Origin: Bolinopsis microptera
Taxonomy: Eukaryota; Ctenophora; Tentaculata; Lobata; Bolinopsidae
Assembly: GCF_026151205.1 (NCBI RefSeq)
Contig: NC_087076.1
Span: forward strand, 10,950,902 to 11,014,901
Reading direction: 5' to 3'
Length of the DNA stretch: 64,000 nt
Positions 57,208-64,000 of this stretch are shown here, one piece after another. Position numbers and translations under genes: made by a program. Under the pieces are notes generated by a model. It was not told the DNA's origin, searched no databases, and saw only the letters and a program-made list of their open reading frames with translations. How positions within the stretch are numbered: position 1 is the first letter of the stretch; each line of letters begins with the position of its first letter.

Positions 57208-57771
57208 TCTACACTAATAATCCCAGGATGTCTGTCGACTGTCTGTCTGTCTGTATGTGTGTCTGTGTGTGTGTATGTCTGTCTGTGGGAAATTTCCGAA
57301 CGGTTAAATCAAGAAAACGGTAAGAGATATAATGCGACTGGTTTTTTCAGTATAGTGCCGACAAAACTCTGACGAAGCCAAATTATTAAGTTTTTTTAAA
57401 TTGGTCGATGGTTACTGGTTTAATTGATCATTTAATGACCCAAATGTGATACTAAAGTGTGTATGTGTGTGTGTATGTGTACTCTCCCACTCTCGCTATC
57501 TCTCTCCCCTCATAACAGATTTGCGATTTATCATATAATTATGTAATTTGGCAGTGGAGGTCTCAAGATTGGCTATCAAGTATTACTATTAGAAATGTGA
57601 GGGGCATGGACACCCAGCATTAAATTGCAGTCTGTTTGGACTGAGCGAGTCCATACCGAGCGAGTCCATACTTTCGCACCGTTTTAAATAAGAAAATGTA
57701 ATGCGTGTTTTCGAATATAATAGGCGGGTTGCGATAATGAAGTCCCGGCTGTAGGCACGGGTTACACTAGT
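57208..57771 (+). mobile_element. Non-autonomous Helitron-like element
   Basis: Begins TCTACACTAATAATCCCA and ends with a short hairpin (CCCGgctgtaggcaCGGG) ten bases before the terminal ACTAGT, a Helitron/Helentron-type 3' end. It contains a (GTCT)n/(GT)n microsatellite near 57236-57287. A shorter related copy in the opposite direction lies at 60799-61076. Confidence 0.6.
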
Positions 57772-57797
57772 ATTTAAATATTAGCAACTAGTACAGA

Positions 57798-60587
57798 CAG
57801 ATCCGTCTGAAAAAATCGATCTGCTGACACTCAAAGCTTTCAGAGGATTTTTGACGTTTTTGAGTCCCATTAGGTGCCCTTTATGGCTGACCAACTTTTC
57901 CAAACTTTTCCACTTGTCTTAAGGCCACTTTTTGCCACTTTACCACTTTTTACCACCTTTCTTGTTTGTCGAATATCTTTAGTTGTGAACATCGTAGAAG
58001 GTTACGAATCAATCGAGTGTATTCATATTACCATGAAAAAAAACTTTTGTTCTAACAATTATTACGTCAGATAATCAGTTAATTGGATAATTATCAATCA
58101 GCTAATTAGCAAAATTCGAAAAAAATTTTATCGGCTCAAAATGATCGGAATAGCTTAAAACACGGAAAAAAGTAGTTTTTAGAAAAACTTTGAAAATTTT
58201 TCACTTACATTTTTTTTCCGAGACTTGATAAATTTCGAAAATTCAAAATATTTTTTTCCGCCAAAAGTGATCAAATTGCATGAAACGCGGAGAAAAATGC
58301 TTTTCAAAAAAACTTAGTGAATTTTTCGTTTCAAGAATACTTAAATCACCAATATTTGTAGTTGGAGTTCAGTAAATCGCGGCAGATTTTAGTAATCAGG
58401 AATTACTAAGTGGAAAGGTCTGAAACTGAAAAACGTTAACCATACGATATAAGAGTTTCATAACTAATTACAATACAGCCTTATCGATTTTCACAGAAAC
58501 TGCACCAATGGCACAGTCAAGATCGAAAGACGAAACGATAGCCTGCTGTACTATCATTTTATTGATTTCAATGATGAATCAGTGGGGTTAAGATAATCAC
58601 ATTTGTAATAAATAAAACCTCTCTGTACCGTCAATTGTGCTAATCTAAACCGGCCTACCTGGATTACCAGACCTCTTCTTTTCCTCAACAATCAAACCAA
58701 GTTGTTCATATCGCATTTGGTGGGCGATGTAAGTACATATCGAGCTGTATTCAATCACAATACAACACAATACGTGTATATTATATTATGGCCCTCAATG
58801 AGGTTTATGAAACGCTTAATACCGTGAAAAACCCGGTATGGAGACGTTTTACAGTTTATCACGAAAACGTATACTTGGCCTCATGGCTCATTTACAGTTC
58901 GAAGAAGGCAAGAACAGACCAGGGAAACTAAGGAACAGCCAGGTCCAGGAAGCAAGTGTAAATACACCTTCCAACATCTACTGTGACTTGTTTTGTATTG
59001 TACTGCATACCGAGCTTCATTCGCTATGCGGGATAAAATCACCCCCATATGTCAGGGTCGGCTGAAAGTAATATCAACAAGGGTAACATACGGGCAAGGA
59101 TAAGATTTAGATACGAGCGTCGAGCAAGGGGTGGTACTGGTAAAGAACCGATAATAATTCATTCAGTGAAATGTTCCACGAGAGTCAGGATATTTTTGAA
59201 ATTGCTAATAGAGACAGATCCTGATCAGGAAGCTAAAGACGATTTACACAAGTATTTTGAAAGCTCCTGCTAATAAAATCTTTCGTATCACTTATATGTT
59301 TTAAATATCCCCCTCCAGGCTGATCAGGAAGGATTGTTAATGTTATTGAGGATGTTGATTTGAAATCCGGACGTTGTGAAGTAAAAATACAGGTTCTTTC
59401 CGCAAGATATTCGGGGCCCATGATGATCAGCTCGGGATTAATGTGGGACAGATCGAAATTCGAAGAGCATTGAAAAGAGCGAGTTGACATTTTAAGCTCT
59501 CTGGTCTTTTCTTGCCTTCTTTGAGCTGTCAAAGAGTCATGAGGCCAAGTAGACGTTTTAGAATTAGAACGTTTTATATACCTCATTAAGGGCCATAATA
59601 TAATATACACGTATTGTGTCGTATTGTGATTGAATACAGCTCGATATGTACTTACATCGCCCACCAAATGCGATATGAACAACTTGGTTTGATTGTTGAG
59701 GAAAAGAAGAGGTCTGGTAATCCAGGTAGGCCGGTTTAGATTAGCACAATTGACGGTACAGAGAGGTTTTATTTATTACAAATGTGATTATCTTAACCCC
59801 ACTGATTCATCATTGAAATCAATAAAATGATAGTACAGCAGGCTATCGTTTCGTCTTTCGATCTTGACTGTGCCATTGGTGCAGTTTCTGTGAAAATCGA
59901 TAAGGCTGTATTGTAATTAGTTATGAAACTCTTATATCGTATGGTTAACGTTTTTCAGTTTCAGACCTTTCCACTTAGTAATTCCTGATTACTAAAATCT
60001 GCCGCGATTTACTGAACTCCAACTACAAATATTGGTGATTTAAGTATTCTTAAAACGAAAAATTCACTAAGTTTTTTTGAAAAGCATTTTTCTCCGCGTT
60101 TCATGCAATTTGATCACTTTTGGCGGAAAAAAATATTTTGAATTTTCGAAATTTTTCCAAGTCTCGGAAAAAAAATGTAAGTGAAAAATTTTCAAAGTTT
60201 TTCTAAAAACTACTTTTTTCCGTGTTTTAAGCTATTCCGATCATTTTGAGCCGATAAAAATTTTTTCGAATTTTGCTAATTAGCTAATTGATAATTATCC
60301 AATTAACTGATTATCTGACGTAAAAATTGTTAGAACAAAAGTTTTTCTTCATGGTAATATGAATACACTCGATTGATTCGTAACCTTCTACGATGTTCAC
60401 AACTAAAGATATTCGACAAACAAGAAAGGTGGTAAAAAGTGGTAAAGTGGCAAAAAGTGGCCTTAAGACAAGTGGAAAAGTTTGGAAAAGTTGGTCAGCC
60501 ATAAAGGGCACCTAATGGGACTCAAAAACGTCAAAAATCCTCTGAAAGCTTTGAGTGTCAGCAGATCGATTTTTTCAGACGGATCTG
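57798..60587. repeat. Inverted repeat with 1-kb arms (57798-58808 and 59577-60587)
   Basis: The arms are almost identical: a 66-aa frame occurs at 57874-58074 and in reverse at 60311-60511 with a single residue change. Equivalent positions add to a constant (118385) along the arms, so there are almost no net indels. The central 770 bp is only partly palindromic. Outside both arms lie Helitron-like elements in mirror orientation, so the whole 57.2-61.1 kb block is roughly symmetric. It is either a large foldback element or an inverted duplication. Confidence 0.92.
59049..59273 (+). CDS. Possible 74-aa ORF at the centre of the inverted repeat
   Basis: The frame gives a basic N-terminal half (NIRARIRFRYERRARGG) and an acidic C-terminal half ending KYFESSC. 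The last codons and about 70 bp after them recur near 6150-6225. The recurrence points to a repetitive element rather than a host gene. No family is recognised; the overlapping minus-strand frame (59233-59682) is an equally weak alternative. Confidence 0.25.
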   Translation: MSGSAESNINKGNIRARIRFRYERRARGGTGKEPIIIHSVKCSTRVRIFLKLLIETDPDQEAKDDLHKYFESSC

Positions 60588-60798
60588 ACCTGAAAAAATG
60601 TGTAGATAAGAAGTAATTTGATGAGAAGTAATTTGATAAGAAGTAATTTGATGGCATATTTTTACCACGATTTATTAAACTAAATTATAAACACTGGTTT
60701 ATCATCTATTGATAGGCGAAAAAGCATTGAGTGAGCGGTTAGAGTTTAGTTATATAAGATATTCTCTTGTTTTTCATCGAATGAAAGTACATAGTACT

Positions 60799-61076
60799 AC
60801 TAGTGTAACCCGTGCCTACGGCCGGGACTTCACTATCGCAGTTGAAATGCAAAAGCATAAACCCGCCTATTAGTATTATATTTGAAAACACGCATAACAT
60901 TGTAGTATGAAAGTATGAACTTTCTTTACAGTCCAAACAGACCGCAATGAGTGAACTATACCGAAAAAACCAGTCCCATAACTCTTACCGTTTTCTTGAT
61001 TAAGTCGCTTGGAAATTTCCCACATACACACATACACAGTACACACCCACAGATTTATTGGGATTATTAGTATAGA
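60799..61076 (-). mobile_element. Non-autonomous Helitron-like element, mirror copy
   Basis: On the minus strand it starts TCTATACTAATAATCCCA and ends with CCCGgccgtaggcaCGGG hairpin and ACACTAGT. It is shorter than the copy at 57208-57771 but shares ggaaatttcc, aagaaaacggtaagag and the terminal hairpin. Confidence 0.6.
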
Positions 61077-61346
61077 TAACTGGGTAATAATCTATTACTC
61101 GCCGTCGTGCATGTTTACATCGTGCACGTTCACATCGTGCAGCATTCCACCGGAGAGTCCCGATACAAGTTCTGTTGTTATAACCTAAACGTAATTTCCA
61201 TTACACCGTCAGAGTTAAAGTCCTGTAGGACTAGGAGCCCTGAGGGGATGTATAAAGTTTTCTAATTAAATAGTAAGTCACACTTATCATACATAATATT
61301 CAGTAGATAAAACTTTGTAAAAATGGTTTCTTTGGTCACACTGCAG

Positions 61347-61648
61347 CAGGCATGGCTCCACCTCCTAGGTGGGGGTGGGTGCGCACCCACCTAAAGGATG
61401 TTGCACCCACTCAGTTTGGACTTGCACCCACCCAAACGATTTGAAAATTTGTACACCAAAATTGTCAAATTTTGTATAAATTACGGGTCAATTGTCTTTC
61501 TTCTGACTTCTTCTCAATTGAGACTGTTTTGAGAAATATTGAAATACGTTTAGGAGGGTAAAATTCCAAAATTTTCCAGGGGGCTTCACCCCTTGCGCCG
61601 CGTGCCAAGCTGCACCCACCCAAAGATTTTGAGCTGGAACCATACCTG
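61347..61648. mobile_element. hAT-type MITE, 8-bp target duplication CACTGCAG
   Basis: 302 bp with terminal inverted repeats CAGGCATGGCTCCA / TGGAACCATACCTG, flanked by CACTGCAG at 61339-61346 and 61649-61656. Near each end are repeated GCACCCACC motifs. No coding capacity. Confidence 0.92.
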
Positions 61649-61656
61649 CACTGCAG

Positions 61657-62194
61657 CTTTCTCTTTTGCCCTCTATCATATTATTACCGAAGAATTAATA
61701 TATAATAATTAGTATATAATTAGTACTTATAATAAACAACCAGCACCGTGGCTCTTCCAAGTCTCATTTAACTTACTTTTACATCTGTTGAGTGCGATTA
61801 AACAATGTGTTTAGACGAAGAAAACTAATTCTCATGCGGACCTGTAATTTGTAATGCTATCATTTTTGCAGTGGTTTGTTATCTTTGACTGTCCAGTGTT
61901 CGCTGTTCATGAAGCTGATGTAGTTAATGAAGGTAGAGAAAACGGATATTCTGACAATTGTCTGTCGATAAGAAGGCTGCCATCATCCCACATCCAGAAC
62001 GGCGGCAGATCGGCAGATAATCTGCGAGGAAATTTGGTGCCTAAGAGAAAATTGTTTGAATACCTGACCTTTTAAAGAGAACCGCGAGAAATTTTAATCT
62101 TTTTGGATGTGGGGATATTATGCATGACCAGCTTCGATACCAGTGAATAGTGATGTCATTACTTTCACATTCGTTTCGTACAGCTAGGCTGCTA
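61657..62194. other. Non-coding stretch with a segment repeated at 63.6 kb
   Basis: About 61814-61905 (gacgaagaaaa...tgctatcatttttgcagtgg) matches 63597-63690. The end (about 62133-62190) is a partial copy of the 162-bp tandem unit. Confidence 0.6.
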
Positions 62195-62682
62195 GGGGTC
62201 GTTCACATATTACGTAATCAGCCGAGGGGGGGTTTCCAAATGCTTTCGGTTGATAACGGGGGTGGGGGGTTTGGTTGTTGATTACGTAATCAACATTTTC
62301 TTTTTTACCCTCTAGATTGATAACAATTAAATAAATTGATTGATTCACAATTTTTTAATTCAAATTCCACTCAATTTCACTCTGATAGTGATAAAATTTA
62401 GAAATTGATCGAATATCTGGCTATAATATTAAGTAGTTTAGAAGGTGCTTGGCCGGATATCATAGCAATATTTTCGGCTCATCATGATAGCATAATCAGG
62501 GTAGCATGAAACGTAGAGAAAAAAGCAAAAGGGGGGTAGGGACTGGGGTCAGGCCCAGTCCCCACTGTACGTAATATTGCTATCAGGTGGGGGGGGGTTG
62601 GGTCTTGATTACGGTTTATTACGGAGGGGGGAGGGGGATAAAATTTGCTAAAATATTGATTACGTTATATGTGAACGACCCA
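62195..62682. mobile_element. Harbinger-like MITE, CTA target duplication
   Basis: Starts GGGGTCGTTCACATATTACG and ends with ...ATATGTGAACGACCCA, flanked by CTA (62192-62194 and 62683-62685). Same family as 56330-56718. It interrupts the edge of the 162-bp tandem array. Confidence 0.78.
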
Positions 62683-62690
62683 CTATCAGT

Positions 62691-63640
62691 TATCACTTGA
62701 CCTCATGACCTTTATTTTCTTAGATTATTTATAAAATTATTTTTTCAAGTATCCTCTCATTATTTTTTGGTTTAATATCTTTATTACTTCTTATCTACAC
62801 ATCGATACCAGTGAATAGTGATCTCATTACTTTCACATTCGTTACGTACAGCTATCACATGACCTCATGACCTTTATTTTCTTAGATTATTTATAAAATT
62901 ATTTTTTCAAGTATCCTCTCATTATTTTTTGGTTTAATATCTTTATTACTTCTTATCTACACATCGATACCAGTGAATAGTGATCTCATTACTTTCACAT
63001 TCGTTACGTACAGCTATCACATGACCTCATGACCTTTATTTTCTTAGATTATTTATAAAATTATTTTTTCAAGTATCCTCTCATTATTTTTTGGTTTAAT
63101 ATCTTTATTACTTCTTATCTACACATCGATACCAGTGAATAGTGATCTCATTACTTTCACATTCGTTACGTACAGCTATCACATGACCTCATGACCTTTA
63201 TTTTCTTAGATTATTTATAAAATTATTTTTTCAAGTATCCTCTTATTATTTTTTGGTTTAATATCTTTATTACTTCTTATCTACACATCGATACCAGTGA
63301 ATAGTGATCTCATTACTTTCACATTCGTTACGTACAGCTATCACATGACCTCATGACCTTTATTTTCTTAGATTATTTATAAAATTATTTTTTCAAGTAT
63401 CCTCTCATTATTTTTTGGTTTAATATCTTTATTACTTCTTATCTACACATCGATACCAGTGAATAGTGATCTCATTACTTTCACATTCGTTACGTACAGC
63501 TATCACTTGACCTCATGAACTTTATTTTCTTAGATTATTTATTAAATTATTTTTTCAAGTAGATCCTCTTATTATTTTTTGGTTCAATATCTTTGTACGA
63601 AGAAAAATGATTCTCGCGTAGACTTGTAATTTATAATTCT
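62691..63640 (+). repeat. 162-bp tandem array, about six copies
   Basis: tatcac(t/a)tgacctcatga recurs at 62691, 62853, 63015, 63177, 63339 and 63501, an exact 162-bp period. Copies are nearly identical; the last is slightly diverged. A partial copy lies left of the Harbinger-like insertion, showing the array once extended across it. Confidence 0.97.
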
Positions 63641-63856
63641 ATCATTTTTGCAGTGGTTTATTATCTCCAACTGCCCAGCCCTGTACACTGTACAGTCACT
63701 AGACCTGTATTTTCTTAGATTATATTTTAGATATATTTTTTCGCGTATCCTCTTATTATTTTTGAGTTTCTTCTTTTCTGATTCAGTATATCAGCCTTTG
63801 TCAAACAATCCGGCCATAACACTTCGATTCGATAGGATTCAGTTAAACGTTAAGCT

Positions 63857-64000
63857 ATGTCAACTGCCACCCAAACGTTCGAGATCCAATGCACGAAATG
63901 TCACACGACCCGGAAGTTCACCATTCCCAGAAATGATTGCTATAGCGTTAAGGGGTTGATGAAGGGCAACGTTCCCTGCCTGACGTCTTGCAACGGAGGC
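63857..64000 (+). CDS. Small Cys/His protein, family member 4, cut by the window edge
   Basis: 48 codons are visible from an ATG that lies 15 bases after a possible acceptor (taggattcag). The sequence starts MSTATQTFEIQCTKCH and continues with RKFTIPRNDC and KGNVPCLTSCNGG. Alignment with the minus-strand paralogues keeps the first Cys, H at +4, F at +9, the G-x3-C and a further Cys four residues on; it adds a second Cys (CTKC) and one near residue 28. It is in the opposite orientation and 10 kb from member 3. The C-terminus is outside the window. Confidence 0.6.
   Translation, partial: MSTATQTFEIQCTKCHTTRKFTIPRNDCYSVKGLMKGNVPCLTSCNGG

Noticed and set aside
57874-58074. 66-aa ORF present in both arms of the right-hand inverted repeat
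   Set aside because: Same reasoning: duplicated DNA explains the duplicated frame, and the sequence is Phe/Leu-rich low complexity.
59233-59682. 149-aa minus-strand ORF at the palindrome centre
   Set aside because: It begins within the repeat arm, has no recognised domain, and its counterpart segment in the other arm is frame-disrupted.
1-64000. tRNA, rRNA or spliced-leader RNA genes
   Set aside because: None was recognised by eye; a tRNAscan/Infernal run would be decisive.

Overview
ORGANISM AND STYLE. The window is AT-rich animal nuclear DNA. Genes carry short spliced introns (about 60-700 bp, with GT..AG borders and consistent phases), transposon debris is dense, and the conserved genes are metazoan. 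A gustatory-receptor-like gene outside the insect type, together with the repeat content, suggests a marine invertebrate, perhaps a cnidarian; that placement is a guess. LAYOUT. (1) 0-14 kb: a LINE relic, two minus-strand exons of a PNPLA8/iPLA2-gamma-type patatin phospholipase split by a 5.3-kb intron full of repeats (61-bp minisatellite, 739-bp TTAA-flanked foldback element), and a 3-kb inverted duplication at 9.3-12.3 kb, one arm of which carries a hAT MITE with an 8-bp target-site duplication (TSD). (2) 14-28 kb, the gene-dense core: a rhodopsin-class GPCR (+, 4 exons) whose second intron holds the complete exosome subunit gene EXOSC5/RRP46 on the opposite strand; GTF3C1, the B-block subunit of TFIIIC (-, at least 7 exons); and a gustatory-receptor-like 7TM gene (-). 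(3) 28-38 kb: retrotransposons, including a LINE with both ORFs open. Its ORF1 joins an AlkB-like 2OG-Fe(II) dioxygenase domain to an SGNH-hydrolase-like domain; its 3' UTR is interrupted by a poly(A)-tailed element with a 13-bp TSD. (4) 39-48.5 kb: sixteen exons of ZFC3H1 (+), the scaffold linking nuclear polyadenylated RNA to the exosome, reading into the zinc finger and then leaving recognisable sequence; a degenerate hAT transposon lies in intron 2. (5) 48.5-64 kb: a young, repeat-rich region built on tandem copies of a small-gene unit. Three minus-strand paralogues (67-71 aa) and a fourth, truncated by the right edge on the plus strand, share a Cys/His pattern; two share a core promoter and non-coding first exon. 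I do not recognise this family and regard it as the most interesting novelty. The rest is foldback, Helitron-like, Harbinger-like and hAT-like elements, a 1-kb-arm inverted repeat and a 162-bp tandem array. HOW GENES RELATE. EXOSC5 and ZFC3H1 act in the same nuclear RNA-decay pathway, and GTF3C1 in Pol III transcription; their proximity here is probably coincidental. All exon calls were made by eye from splice sites, phase and family resemblance, without any search or RNA data.
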